64,000 nt of DNA from Streptomyces laurentii (GCA_002355495.1 AP017424.1:6265501-6329500), one strand, 5' to 3'; shown: positions 37,654 through 47,351, numbered from the stretch's first letter. The notes: generated by a model not told the origin, from the sequence alone. Numbers and translations: made by a program.

Positions 37654-38484
37654 TCAGGAGTTCGCCTTCAGGAAGGAGAGCAGCAGCTCGCCCGTCAGTT
37701 CCGGCTGGTCGAGCGGGAACCAGTGGCCCGCGTCCTCGATCCGCTCGTAGCGCCACGAGCCGGACACATGGTCGGCGGTGGCGGACATCTGGTGTTCGGT
37801 GAGGAAGCGGTCGCCGGCGGACCAGACGCCCATCACCGGGAGGCCGGCGGGCAGCGGTGGCACCGGCAGGTCCGGGGCGAACTGCACCTCGGCGGGCAGA
37901 CCCGCGCGGTAGATGTTCAGCGCGGCCGTCAGCGCACCCGGCGCCCGCAGCGGCTCCAGGACCTCTTCCGCGTCCAGGTGCTCGGCGAGCATCTCCCGCA
38001 TGTTCGCGAAGTCGTCGCGCGCGAGCCAGGACTCGGCCAGCTCCGGCAGCTGGAAGAGCAGGATGTACCACGACCGCTGCCGCTGCTCCCAGCCCGCGCC
38101 CCGGCCGGCCCGGGGGTGGCCGACGGACAGGATGCTCAGGCTCGGCACCCGGTCCGGCAGCGCGTGGGCGAAGCCCTGCGCGACGACCGAACCCCAGTCG
38201 TGGCCGACCAGGTGGACCCGGTCGACGTCGAGCCGGTCGAGCAGTTCCACCATGTCGGCCACCGAGGCGGCGGGAGAGTACGCCTCCGGGCCGCCCTCCG
38301 GCCGGCCCGAGGCGCCGAAGCCGCGCAGGGTCGGTGCGATCGTACGGAAGCCGGCCGCGTTCAGGACCGGGATCTGGTGGCGCCACAGCCGGTGCGAGTC
38401 CGGGAATCCGTGGACCAGCAGGACCGCCGGTCCCTCACCGCTCACCTCGACGTCCAGCGTGACGTCCGACAGTTCCACGCGCAT
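37654..38484 (-). CDS. Alpha/beta hydrolase, epoxide-hydrolase-like
   Basis: A 276-residue alpha/beta-fold hydrolase. LLVHGFPDSHRLWRHQIPVL contains the oxyanion-hole HGFPD, LVGHDWGSVVAQGFA carries the nucleophile elbow GHDWGS with Asp as nucleophile, and the catalytic His is in DAGHWFPLDQPELT. An Asp nucleophile with HGFPD is the signature of soluble epoxide hydrolases and haloalkane dehalogenases. It would open epoxides or remove halides through an ester intermediate. The substrate is unknown. ATG 38484 or GTG 38487 starts it; both are close together. It lies between a lipoprotein gene and an APH-like kinase gene, all on the minus strand. Confidence 0.87.
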   Translation of the reverse strand: MRVELSDVTLDVEVSGEGPAVLLVHGFPDSHRLWRHQIPVLNAAGFRTIAPTLRGFGASGRPEGGPEAYSPAASVADMVELLDRLDVDRVHLVGHDWGSVVAQGFAHALPDRVPSLSILSVGHPRAGRGAGWEQRQRSWYILLFQLPELAESWLARDDFANMREMLAEHLDAEEVLEPLRAPGALTAALNIYRAGLPAEVQFAPDLPVPPLPAGLPVMGVWSAGDRFLTEHQMSATADHVSGSWRYERIEDAGHWFPLDQPELTGELLLSFLKANS

Positions 38485-38529
38485 CACAACACCCCGTTCC
38501 GGGCAGGTCCGTTCGTCCGGGCCATGATG

Positions 38530-39387
38530 TCAGAACGGGTACCAGCGCACCTCGGGATCGCCGTCGCGCAGCGACGCGACCCGCCGCTCGAACTCGGCGA
38601 GCGCCTTGGGGTTCGACGGCGCGTGCTGGGCCACCCAGGCGCAGCTGGCGGTCTCCCGCGCGCCGCGCAGCACGGCGCAGCCCTCCCACGTACGGACGTC
38701 CCAGCCGTACGCGTCGGTGAAGGCGTCGTAGGCGGCCGGGTCCAGGCCGTAGCGGTCCCGGGACAGCGCGAGGACCACCAGGTCGTGCTCGCGCAGATCG
38801 GACGAGAAGGTCTCCAGGTCCACCAGGACCGGGCCGTCGGGGCCGACGTGGACGTTACGGGGGAGCGCGTCGCCGTGGATCGGCCCGGGCGTGAGGTGCG
38901 GGGCGAGCGCGGCGGCCGTCGGGGCGAACGAGTCGCGCCGCTCGCGCAGGAACGCGGCGTCCGCCGGGTCGATGGCGTCCCCGGCGAGCCGCAGCCAGCG
39001 CTCGACGCCGCCCAGGAGCTCGCGGCGTGGCAGGGTGAACCCGTCCGGCTCCGGCAGGGCGTGCACGGCGCGCAGCAGCGGCGCCAGGTCGCGCGGCTCG
39101 GACGGCCGGACCGCGTCGGGGAGCCGGTGCCAGAGGGTCACCGGGTGTCCCTGGGCCACCAGGGGCTCGGCTTCCGCCGCCCGTACGGCCGGAATGCCGG
39201 CCGATTCCAGCCAGCCGGACAGTGCCAGCTCGCGCGTGGCGCGCGGCAGCAGTTCGGCGTCGCGGCCGACCTTGACCACCAGGTCGCCGAGGGCGAAGAC
39301 CGCGTTCTCGCCCAGGGTGAGCAGGGTCGCCTCGTCCGCCCGCAGTCCCGCGGCGGCCAGGATCTCCCGGGCCCGCGCCTCGTTCAT
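38530..39387 (-). CDS. Aminoglycoside phosphotransferase-family kinase
   Basis: A 285-residue protein of the APH/choline-kinase superfamily. Features are the N-lobe Lys in DLVVKVGRD, the catalytic loop IHGDALPRNVHV (HxDxxxxN) and the metal-binding VLVDLETF (DxE in place of DFG). The length fits the family. It could phosphorylate an antibiotic or, as commonly in Streptomyces, an unrelated small metabolite. No resistance phenotype can be claimed from sequence. ATG 39387 follows GGGAGAG. It starts 295 nt from the divergent sugar importer operon, in a region holding tandem repeats. Confidence 0.8.
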   Translation of the reverse strand: MNEARAREILAAAGLRADEATLLTLGENAVFALGDLVVKVGRDAELLPRATRELALSGWLESAGIPAVRAAEAEPLVAQGHPVTLWHRLPDAVRPSEPRDLAPLLRAVHALPEPDGFTLPRRELLGGVERWLRLAGDAIDPADAAFLRERRDSFAPTAAALAPHLTPGPIHGDALPRNVHVGPDGPVLVDLETFSSDLREHDLVVLALSRDRYGLDPAAYDAFTDAYGWDVRTWEGCAVLRGARETASCAWVAQHAPSNPKALAEFERRVASLRDGDPEVRWYPF

Positions 39388-39602
39388 CGTTCTCTCCCCA
39401 TCTTTCCCCGCAGCAGGTGCGATTCCGCCAAAGTCTCGCATCCGCGCAGGTGGCCGCGCAGGTCGCCTTGACGGGGGGCGGGCCCTCAGGACGATGGCCG
39501 AGTCCCGGACGGGGTCACAAAGTCTGCCAAGCCGGGAGAACTCGCGTATATCGCGTAAGTCGATTGAATCTTGTGCTTTCCGTGCGAGCGGTCGGCCGGA
39601 CG

Positions 39603-39658
39603 CGAAGCAGACAGAACGAAGCAGACGGAACGAAGTAGACAGAACGAAGCAGGCGGAT
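39603..39658. repeat. Four tandem 14-bp repeats upstream of the sugar importer operon
   Basis: The unit CGAAGCAGACAGAA repeats four times without gaps (39603, 39617, 39631, 39645). The second unit differs at one base, the third at one, and the last at three. It lies 24-79 nt before the first permease start, in purine-rich, relatively AT-rich DNA that contrasts with the coding sequence. It could be an iterated protein-binding site or a slippage product in the 5' leader. Confidence 0.75.
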
Positions 39659-39681
39659 ACTCAGCAGCCGGAGGGGATCCC

Positions 39682-40686
39682 TTGGCGAATGTCATGGCCG
39701 CGCCGAAGCGGTCCGCGAGAGGCGCCGCCCCCGGCCGGCGCCCCGGCCGCCGGCGCCCCGGCCGCCGGCGCCCCGGCCGCCGGCGCCCCGGCCGCCGGCG
39801 CGGCTCCGGCGGCCCGGCCCTCGGTCCCGGCGCCTGGTTCCTCGTCCTGCCCGCGCTGCTCCCGATCCTGATCCTCAGCGTCGCCCCGCTCCTCCACGGC
39901 ATCGCCCTCGCCTTCACCGACGCCCAGTCCGGCCGCACCCAGGCCACCCGCTGGATCGGCACCCTCAACTTCCAGGACCTGCTCCACGACACCCTGTTCT
40001 GGGACTCGTTCCGCATCGGCCTGCTCTGGGCGGTCGGCGTCACCGCCCTGCAGTTCCTGCTCGCCCTCGGCCTCGCGCTCCTCCTCGACCAGGACCTCCG
40101 GCTGCGCTGGCTGGCCCGGACGCTCGCGATCGTCCCGTGGGCGATGCCCGAGGTCGTCGTCGGCATGATGTGGCGCCTCGTCTATAACCCCGACGCCGGC
40201 CTCCTCAACGAGACCCTGCACGACCTCGGCCTCGGCGACGGGCGCGCCTGGCTCAGCGGCCTCGGCACCGCGCTGCCCGCCGTCATCGTCGTCGGCGTCT
40301 GGGCCGGACTGCCGCAGACCACCGTCGCCCTGCTCGCCGGACTGCAGAACACCCCGCGCGAACTCCACGAGGCCGCCGCCCTCGACGGCGCCGGTGCCTG
40401 GCGCCGCTTCCGCAGCGTCACCTGGCCCGCCCTGCGGCCCGTCGCCCTCGCCATCACCTCCCTGAACTTCATCTGGAACCTCAACTCCTTCGCCCTGGTC
40501 TACGTGCTGACCGGCGGCGGACCGGGCGGCCGCACCCGGCTGCCCATGCTCTTCGCGTACGAAGAGGCGTTCCGTTACGGCCAGTTCGGCTACGCCGCCG
40601 CCATGGGCTGCGTCCTGGTCGCCGTCGTCTCCGTATTTCTCGCCCTGTATCTCGTCGGACGGCTGAAGGGGGACCAGGACCGGTGA
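39682..40686 (+). CDS. Sugar ABC importer permease (MalF/UgpA type)
   Basis: About 334 residues from TTG 39682, which has GGAGGGG 5 nt upstream; ATG 39694 is in frame but poorly spaced. An extremely Arg-rich cytoplasmic N-tail (RRPGR units from a 15-bp DNA repeat) precedes six membrane helices. The EAA loop ELHEAAALDGAGAWRRFRSVTWPAL docks with the ATPase. It is one half of a carbohydrate uptake channel (CUT1). The next permease starts inside its stop codon (GTGA), so the operon is translationally coupled. No ATPase gene is present; Streptomyces CUT1 systems usually share MsiK encoded elsewhere. Confidence 0.9.
   Translation: MANVMAAPKRSARGAAPGRRPGRRRPGRRRPGRRRPGRRRGSGGPALGPGAWFLVLPALLPILILSVAPLLHGIALAFTDAQSGRTQATRWIGTLNFQDLLHDTLFWDSFRIGLLWAVGVTALQFLLALGLALLLDQDLRLRWLARTLAIVPWAMPEVVVGMMWRLVYNPDAGLLNETLHDLGLGDGRAWLSGLGTALPAVIVVGVWAGLPQTTVALLAGLQNTPRELHEAAALDGAGAWRRFRSVTWPALRPVALAITSLNFIWNLNSFALVYVLTGGGPGGRTRLPMLFAYEEAFRYGQFGYAAAMGCVLVAVVSVFLALYLVGRLKGDQDR
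39737..39796 (+). repeat. Four exact 15-bp repeats inside the permease N-terminus
   Basis: GGCGCCCCGGCCGCC is repeated four times exactly, in frame. In the permease frame it encodes the RRPGR-type basic tail; in the +1 frame it would encode the Ala/Pro/Gly series APAAG. Repeat number can change by slippage without shifting the frame. Confidence 0.8.
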
Positions 40687-41525
40687 GTGCCTTCCGCGGC
40701 CGCGGGCCCGCCCGCGCCGGCCAGTACGCGGCCCTCCTCGCGTACCTGGCCTTCCTCGTCTTCCCGTTCCTGTGGCTGGTCTCCGCGGCCTTCAAGCCGG
40801 CCCGCGAACTCGGGGCCCCGCACCCCACCTGGATTCCGCAGGACCCCACCCTCGACAACTTCCGGCAGGCCCTGGAGGAGCAGCCCCTGCTGCGCGCCGC
40901 CGGCAACAGCCTGATCGCGGCCGTGGCCGCCGCCCTCCTCGCGGTCGCCGTCGCCACCCCGCTGGCCTACGTGCTCGCCCGGCACCGCTCCCGGCTCACC
41001 GCCGCGGCCACCGGCTGGGTCGTGGTCAGCCAGGCGTTCCCGCTGGTCCTGCTGATCATCCCGCTCTTCCTGATCCTCAAGAACCTCCACCTCGTCGACA
41101 CCCGCACCGGCCTCGTCCTCGTCTACCTGGTGTGGTCGCTGCCCTTCGCGCTGTGGATGCTCACCGGATACGTCCGGGCCGTGCCGCGCGAGCTGGAGGA
41201 GGCGGCCGCCGTGGACGGCGCCGGGCGGTTGCGCACCCTCGTCTCCGTCACCGCGCCGCTGCTCGCGCCCGGCCTCGTCGCCACCGCGCTGTTCGCCTTC
41301 GTCACCGCGTGGAACGAGTTCTTCTTCGCGCTCGTCCTGCTCAAATCCCCGGAGAACCAGACCCTGCCCGTGGTCCTCACCCACTTCCTCGGCGCGGAGG
41401 GCGCCGCCGACCTCGGGCCGCTCGCCGCGGCGGCCTTCCTCGCGACGCTGCCCTCCCTCGTCGTCTTCGCCGTCATCCAGCGGAAGATCACGGGCGGGAT
41501 GGCGGCCGGGGCGGTGAAGGCATGA
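40683..41525 (+). CDS. Sugar ABC importer permease (MalG type)
   Basis: A 280-residue, six-helix permease. GTG 40683 overlaps the stop of the first permease. YAALLAYLAFLVFPFLWLVS is helix 1, and the EAA loop is ELEEAAAVDGAGRLRTLVSV; the C-terminus is QRKITGGMAAGAVKA, the standard MalG-type ending. With the preceding permease it forms the transmembrane channel of a CUT1-type carbohydrate importer. The binding-protein gene overlaps its stop by 4 nt (ATGA). The substrate is not identifiable from the permeases. Confidence 0.92.
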   Translation: MSAFRGRGPARAGQYAALLAYLAFLVFPFLWLVSAAFKPARELGAPHPTWIPQDPTLDNFRQALEEQPLLRAAGNSLIAAVAAALLAVAVATPLAYVLARHRSRLTAAATGWVVVSQAFPLVLLIIPLFLILKNLHLVDTRTGLVLVYLVWSLPFALWMLTGYVRAVPRELEEAAAVDGAGRLRTLVSVTAPLLAPGLVATALFAFVTAWNEFFFALVLLKSPENQTLPVVLTHFLGAEGAADLGPLAAAAFLATLPSLVVFAVIQRKITGGMAAGAVKA

Positions 41526-42910
41526 GGCGCCCGGCGCTTTCGAGACCGCGGGGCGTGCGCGCCGCCGCCCTGTCCGTCGCGGCCGTCCTCCTCCTGCTCA
41601 TCGCCGGCTGTACGGCGGGCGGTGGCGACCGGGGTACGGACGCCGACGGGACGATCCGGCTCCGCTTCCTCTCCCTGGCCTGGCAGAAGGAGTCCGTCGA
41701 CGCCAACAAGGCGCTGGTCGCCGAGTGGAACGCGGCTCACCCCCGGGTGCGGGTCGAGTACGTGCAGGGCAGCTGGGACTCCGTACACGACCAGCTGCTC
41801 ACCTCGTTCGAGGGCGGCGAGGCCCCCGACCTGATCCACGACGCCTCCGACGATCTCGCCGACTTCGCGTACGCCGGCTATCTCGCCGATCTGCGCCCGC
41901 TGCTCTCCGCACGGCTGCGCGCCGACATCCCCGAGGAGAGCTGGCGGACCACCACGGTCGGCGACGGGGTGTACGGCGTGCCCTTCCTCCAGGAACCGCG
42001 CCTGATCATGGCCAACCGGACGCTGCTGCGACAGGCCGGGGTCCGGATCCCGACCGCCGAACAGCCGTGGACCTGGGCGGAGTTCCGGCAGGTCGCCCGG
42101 GATCTGACGGCGAGCATGAGGAAGAAGAGCGGCGGAGGCGGCGGAGACGGAGAGAACGGGGGAGGCAAGGGGAAGTACGCCGTCGCCTGGCCGCTGAAGG
42201 AGCCCGTCTCGGTCTCGCTCAACCTCGGCCTGTCGGCCGGCGGCCGGCTCTTCCACCGCGGTCCCGGACCGGACGGCAAGGTCGCCATCCGTTTCGGCGA
42301 CGCCGACGCGGTCGTCCCCGGCACCATCCGGGCCATGGCGCGGACCGACCGCACCGCCTCCCCGGAGACCCTCGCCAGCGGCGGCTCCGACATCCTGCCC
42401 GGCTTCTTCGCCGGTACGTACGCGATGGTCCCGCTCGGCTTCTCGTACCGTCAGCAGATCGCCCAGCAGGCCCCGGAGGGCTTCGACTGGACCGTACTGC
42501 CCGCGCCGGCCGGGGACGGCGGGCTCGCGCAGGGCGTCAGCCCGCAGACCCTGTCCGTCGCCGAGGACAGCCCGCACAAGAAGGAGGCGGCGGCCTTCCT
42601 CGACTTCTTCCTCCAGCCCCGCAGCACCGTGCGGCTCGCGCTCGGCGACTGGATGCTGCCCACCTCCGCCACGGCCCTCACCGATCCGGCCCTGCACACC
42701 GAGGAGTTCGGCTGGGCCACGGGCACGGCGGTCGCCCGGCGGCTGCGGCCGGCGCCCGCGCAGTCGGTGCGCGGCTACCCGGAGTGGAAGGACAAGGTGG
42801 CCACCCCGGCCTTCCAGGAGTACTACAGCGGCGCCATCGACACGGAGGAGCTGCGCCGCCGGCTGGAGACGGACGGCAACCGGGTGCTGGCGCGCTATCA
42901 GCGGGACTGA
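41522..42910 (+). CDS. Sugar ABC importer solute-binding lipoprotein
   Basis: A 462-residue lipoprotein. The signal RAAALSVAAVLLLLIAGC ends in lipobox LIAGC. The mature protein is a family-1 extracellular sugar-binding protein with TIRLRFLSLAWQKESVDANK, LLTSFEGGEAPDLIHDASDD, GVYGVPFLQEPRLIMANRTL and PHKKEAAAFLDFFLQP. It captures the sugar and delivers it to the two permeases. A Gly/Lys/Asp/Glu low-complexity insert (about residues 200-222) lies in a surface loop. It is last in the operon, whereas the binding protein usually comes first. A strong terminator follows at 43001. Confidence 0.92.
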   Translation: MRRPALSRPRGVRAAALSVAAVLLLLIAGCTAGGGDRGTDADGTIRLRFLSLAWQKESVDANKALVAEWNAAHPRVRVEYVQGSWDSVHDQLLTSFEGGEAPDLIHDASDDLADFAYAGYLADLRPLLSARLRADIPEESWRTTTVGDGVYGVPFLQEPRLIMANRTLLRQAGVRIPTAEQPWTWAEFRQVARDLTASMRKKSGGGGGDGENGGGKGKYAVAWPLKEPVSVSLNLGLSAGGRLFHRGPGPDGKVAIRFGDADAVVPGTIRAMARTDRTASPETLASGGSDILPGFFAGTYAMVPLGFSYRQQIAQQAPEGFDWTVLPAPAGDGGLAQGVSPQTLSVAEDSPHKKEAAAFLDFFLQPRSTVRLALGDWMLPTSATALTDPALHTEEFGWATGTAVARRLRPAPAQSVRGYPEWKDKVATPAFQEYYSGAIDTEELRRRLETDGNRVLARYQRD

Positions 42911-43000
42911 CGCGCAGGGCCACCGTGACGCCGTGACGTCGTAACCCCGTGAGGGTGTGGCGATGGTGTGACGATCCGGCGGCCAACTCTGGAGACGTGC

Positions 43001-43035
43001 GGGGCGAGTTGAGGCGACTCGCCCCTTTTCTCTTT
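43001..43035 (+). terminator. Rho-independent terminator of the sugar importer operon
   Basis: GGGGCGAGT (43001-43009) and ACTCGCCCC (43017-43025) form a perfect 9-bp stem with a 7-nt loop, followed by TTTTCTCTTT. It lies 91 nt after the binding-protein stop codon and is the most classical intrinsic terminator in the window. Confidence 0.85.
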
Positions 43036-43177
43036 AAGAAAGCTTGTTGGAAAAGTCATAGCTTCGTGAAGCCCTTGATTTGCACTCGTCAATCAGACAA
43101 GGTTTCGAAGGCGTCGCCGGAACGATTCCGTCCGGAGACCCAACCCCCCACAAAACCTGACGAGGAGACTCCTCTTC

Positions 43178-44392
<1,215 letters not shown>

Positions 44393-44427
44393 CACCCGTA
44401 CGCGGGTAGTCACCGCTGCCGCTGAAC

Positions 44428-44468
44428 GACGGCCGCCGCGCCCTCCCCCACGGGGCACGGCGGCCGTC
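44428..44468 (+). terminator. Hairpin terminator after the subtilisin gene
   Basis: GACGGCCGCCG (44428-44438) and CGGCGGCCGTC (44458-44468) are perfect 11-bp arms around a 19-nt loop, 35 nt after the protease stop, followed by TTCGTG. The U-tract is weak, as usual in high-GC genomes. Confidence 0.75.
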
Positions 44469-44508
44469 TTCGTGCCGCCCTGTCCGTGAGGGGTTCTAGG
44501 GTGAGCGG

Positions 44509-45096
44509 ATGACGACGACCACCTCCACCTGGGCCGCCCTGCTGCGCGGTATCAACGTCAGTGGACGCAACAAGATCCCCATGGCGGAACTCCGTTCCGT
44601 TCTCGAAGGACTCGGCCACACCGGCGTCCGGACCTATCTGCAGAGCGGCAACGCGGTCTTCACCACCGACCGCGCGCCCCGGGACGTGGAGACCGCCGAG
44701 GCGGAACTGGCCGCCGAGCTGGAGGCGGCGATCGAGCGGCACTTCGGATTCACGGTGGCCTGCCTCGTACGCGACCATGCCTACCTGTCCGCCGTCGAGC
44801 GCGACTGCCCGTTCCCCGCCGCCGAGGTGGAGGGCAAGCAGCTCCACGCCTTCTACTGCTCCGGCCCTCTCGCCGCCGACCGCTTCGCCGCGCTCGACCC
44901 GGCCGTCTTCGCCCCCGAGGCCTTCGCGCTCGGCGACCGCGCGCTGTACCTGTACACCCCGGCCGGCCTCGGCCGCTCCAAGCTGGGCGTGACGCTCAAC
45001 CGCCCCGCGCTCTTCAAGGGCCTCACCGCCACGGCGCGCAACTGGAACACGGTGCGCAAACTGGTCGAGATGACCGCCGAGGGCGACGCCGCCTGA
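44509..45096 (+). CDS. DUF1697 family protein
   Basis: A 195-residue cytoplasmic protein with the full DUF1697 pattern. WAALLRGINVSGRNKIPMAE opens it, followed by LRSVLEGLGHTGVRTYLQSG with NAVFTT, then LHAFYCSGP, and near the end KLGVTLNRPA and ATARNWNTVRKL. The length is typical. The family is widespread in bacteria and of unknown function. It is monocistronic, with a terminator just upstream and a 414-nt gap downstream. Confidence 0.9.
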   Translation: MTTTTSTWAALLRGINVSGRNKIPMAELRSVLEGLGHTGVRTYLQSGNAVFTTDRAPRDVETAEAELAAELEAAIERHFGFTVACLVRDHAYLSAVERDCPFPAAEVEGKQLHAFYCSGPLAADRFAALDPAVFAPEAFALGDRALYLYTPAGLGRSKLGVTLNRPALFKGLTATARNWNTVRKLVEMTAEGDAA

Positions 45097-45510
45097 AGGC
45101 CGTCCCGGGTGCCGCGGGTGCCCCGCGTCTGAGGCGTTCGAAGCGTTTGAAGCGTTGAAGCCCGAAGAGGCCGAGCCGCGTCGACCGGCTGAATCGCGGC
45201 GGGGTCGCCGGGTCCGGGGAAGGGGGCGGGGAAGGGGCGGGGCGCGGTGAGGTGTGGGACGGAGCGGATTGTCCGCGGACAACCCGGCATTGTCCGGCGT
45301 CGGCACCCGCGGTGACCTGGGCGGTCCGGGCCGGGCCCGCGCGGCCAATTCCCCCGGCTGCCAGGGTCGGTGCCGACGGGGGCAGCCGAGATGACTGCCC
45401 GTTCACGCAACCGTCCGGGCGGGACCCTGTCCGTGCCGCATCGGCACACCCACGGGGGAGGACGCCGGGGCCCGCATGCGGCCGGACGGCAGATCGCAGA
45501 CGGAGGACTT
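45097..45510. other. Intergenic region with short repeats
   Basis: This 414-nt region lies after the DUF1697 gene. Near 45133-45160 the sequence GCGTT(C/T)GAA recurs three times in tandem with small changes. A 14-bp palindrome at 45269-45282 is listed separately. No convincing coding frame was found before GTG 45511. Confidence 0.5.
45269..45282. promoter_or_regulatory. 14-bp palindrome TTGTCCGCGGACAA
   Basis: TTGTCCGCGGACAA is a perfect palindrome without spacer, and half of it (TTGTCCG) recurs at 45290-45296. It is 229 nt upstream of the secreted-protein gene. The pattern suits a dimeric regulator with an additional half-site; the regulator is unknown. Confidence 0.45.
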
Positions 45511-46137
45511 GTGTCCCAGATACGTACTCGCATGGCGTGTGGCGCGGCCGCGCTGCTCGGCGTGCTCGCCCTGGCCGGCCCGGCGCACGCTTCCGGCGCC
45601 GAGACCGGCCCGACGGGTTCCCAGGCGGCCAGGCCCGCCGCGGCCCAGGACGCGGGGGCCTGGACCGAGGCGCGGGCGGCGGCTCTCGCCCACGTCCGCG
45701 TACCGGCCGCCACGGGCGGCAAGGACTCGGCCAAGCCGCGCCACGTGGTGATCCCCGAGCGCCGGCTGCCGGACGGCGCGGCGCGCACCTCCGGCGCCGC
45801 GGCCGGCTCCTACCGTGCCACGTTCACGGTCGGCGGCCACACCAGCACGGTGCAGATGAACGTCTACACCGGCAGCGACGGGCACGACCACGTGTGGGGC
45901 GAGGGCTGGCTGTACGGCGGCGGAGAGGCCCTGTACCTCGACATCTCACGCGACGGCGGGTCGAGTTGGACGCCCTTCGTGGACTACCAGGTGCCGTCGG
46001 GCGTCTACACCAGCACTCCGTCCCACTACGACGGGCCGGGCTACTGGATCCGGGTGTGCGGCGCCAACCCGAACTACGGCGACCCGTACGGCAACCCCCA
46101 GTGGGGCTGGAACATCGGCTGCACCGTCTGGCACTGA
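45511..46137 (+). CDS. Small secreted protein of unknown function
   Basis: 208 residues from GTG 45511, which has GGAGGA 4 nt upstream. The signal peptide (about 1-30: MACGAAALLGVLALAGPAHA) is followed by an Ala-rich pro-region (to about 90). A compact C-terminal domain contains YRATFTVGGHTSTVQMNVYT, VWGEGWLYGGGEALYLDISR and GYWIRVCGANPNYGDPYGNP. Two cysteines in the last 30 residues could form a disulfide. The Gly/Trp/Tyr-rich beta pattern is reminiscent of secreted beta-sandwich or lectin-like folds, but I cannot name the family. A hairpin terminator lies 157 nt downstream. Confidence 0.75.
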   Translation: MSQIRTRMACGAAALLGVLALAGPAHASGAETGPTGSQAARPAAAQDAGAWTEARAAALAHVRVPAATGGKDSAKPRHVVIPERRLPDGAARTSGAAAGSYRATFTVGGHTSTVQMNVYTGSDGHDHVWGEGWLYGGGEALYLDISRDGGSSWTPFVDYQVPSGVYTSTPSHYDGPGYWIRVCGANPNYGDPYGNPQWGWNIGCTVWH

Positions 46138-46293
46138 CCGCCGGGCGGCGGTGGGGCGGAGCCCGCTCTTCGCCCCGCCGCCTGCCCTCTCCAAGTCCCC
46201 CTGGCCCCTGATCCCGTACGGAGGGACGCCCGCCCCATGGGCCCGGGTGCGGATGCGTGACGCCCGCCGCGGGCAGGGATCGCGGCCTGACCG

Positions 46294-46322
46294 AAGCCCT
46301 CCGGCTGCTCGCCGGAGGGCTT
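46294..46322 (+). terminator. Intrinsic hairpin terminator
   Basis: AAGCCCTCCGG (46294-46304) and CCGGAGGGCTT (46312-46322) form a perfect 11-bp stem with a 7-nt loop, followed by CGTA. It lies downstream of the secreted-protein gene and ahead of the damaged LysR gene and isolates the two. Confidence 0.75.
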
Positions 46323-46508
46323 CGTACGGCGACTCTCCGCCGCTCCCTCGCGCGTGCCTCATGGTCGTGACAGCGGTGTGCGGGAAACCGCCACGGTCCT
46401 CAGCGCGGAGATCATCCGGCGGCGGCCCGCGTCGACGCGACTCCGTCGACGCGCCTCAGACGACGCTCCTCAGCCGACCGTGGCGAGGGAGCTCGCGGAG
46501 ATGCACGG

Positions 46509-47351
46509 AACTTCACCCGGGCCGCCGAGCGCGTGCACATCAGCCAGTCCGGTGTGAGCGCCCAGATCCGGCAGCTCGAACACGAGCTGGGCGCCGCGCT
46601 GTTCGACCGCTCGGGCCGTACGGTCACCCTCACCGTGGCGGGCAAGGCCGCGCTCGAACACGCCCGCGCCGCGCTCACCGCGGCCGAGGCCGTCGGCCAG
46701 GCGGTGGGCGAGGTGACCGGCCTGATCCGAGGGCGCCTCACCCTCGGGATGGTCGTCGGCTGCACCCTCACACCGCTGTTCGACGCCCTCGCCGCCTTCC
46801 ATCAGGCGCATCCCGGCGTGGAGATCGCGCTGCGCGAGGACGGGTCGGACCGGCTGGTGGAGGGGGTGCGCGCCGGAACCCTCGACCTGGCCCTCATCGG
46901 CGCGGCGGGCGCCGCACCCGACGGCCTGGAGTCGCTGACGATCGTCAGCGAACGCCTTGTGGCCGCCGTCCCCGCCGGGCACCCGCTCGCCGCCCGGTCC
47001 GGCGTCACCCTGCGCGACCTGACCCCGTACCCGCTCGCCTGCATGCCGTCGTGCACGGGCCTGCGCACCCTGTTCGACCAGGCCTGCGCCGCACAGGGAC
47101 TCCGCCCCGCGATCGCCCTGGAGGCCGGCGCCGCGGACGCGCTCGCCGACCTGGCGGCACGCGGACTCGCCGTCACCGTCCTCAGCGAGTCGATGGCCGC
47201 GCACTACGGGGACCGGCTCACCGTCCGCCGCCTCGCCGACGTCGACACACCCGCGCTGCTCGCCCTGGTCTGGAAGGGCGCATACGGCCCGGGTGTACGG
47301 GAGTTCGTCGCGCACGCGCGGCGGGCGTTCGCCGGCGGGCTCGCGGGCTGA
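46509..47351 (+). pseudogene. LysR-family regulator with ruined N-terminus
   Basis: From NFTRAAERVHISQSGVSAQI onward this is a good LysR protein: the recognition helix of the winged HTH, the linker helix, and a full substrate-binding domain (IRGRLTLGMVVGCTLTPLFD, LVAAVPAGHPLAARSGVTLR, ALLALVWKGAYGPGVREF). The ~20 residues that should precede it (first helix, LRQLxYFxAVA) are not in this frame or clearly in any other, and no start codon precedes the helix. GTG 46533 would give a product lacking half the DNA-binding domain. It is probably a pseudogene through N-terminal loss. No target operon is adjacent. Confidence 0.65.

Noticed and set aside
38530..39387. Naming the APH-like kinase as an aminoglycoside-resistance gene
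   Set aside because: The superfamily is broad and the sequence has no drug-specific signature, so only the kinase fold is supported.
39682..40686. Calling the first permease a pseudogene because of its Arg-rich tail
   Set aside because: The frame is intact from a well-placed TTG through all six helices and the EAA loop. Only the tail composition is odd.
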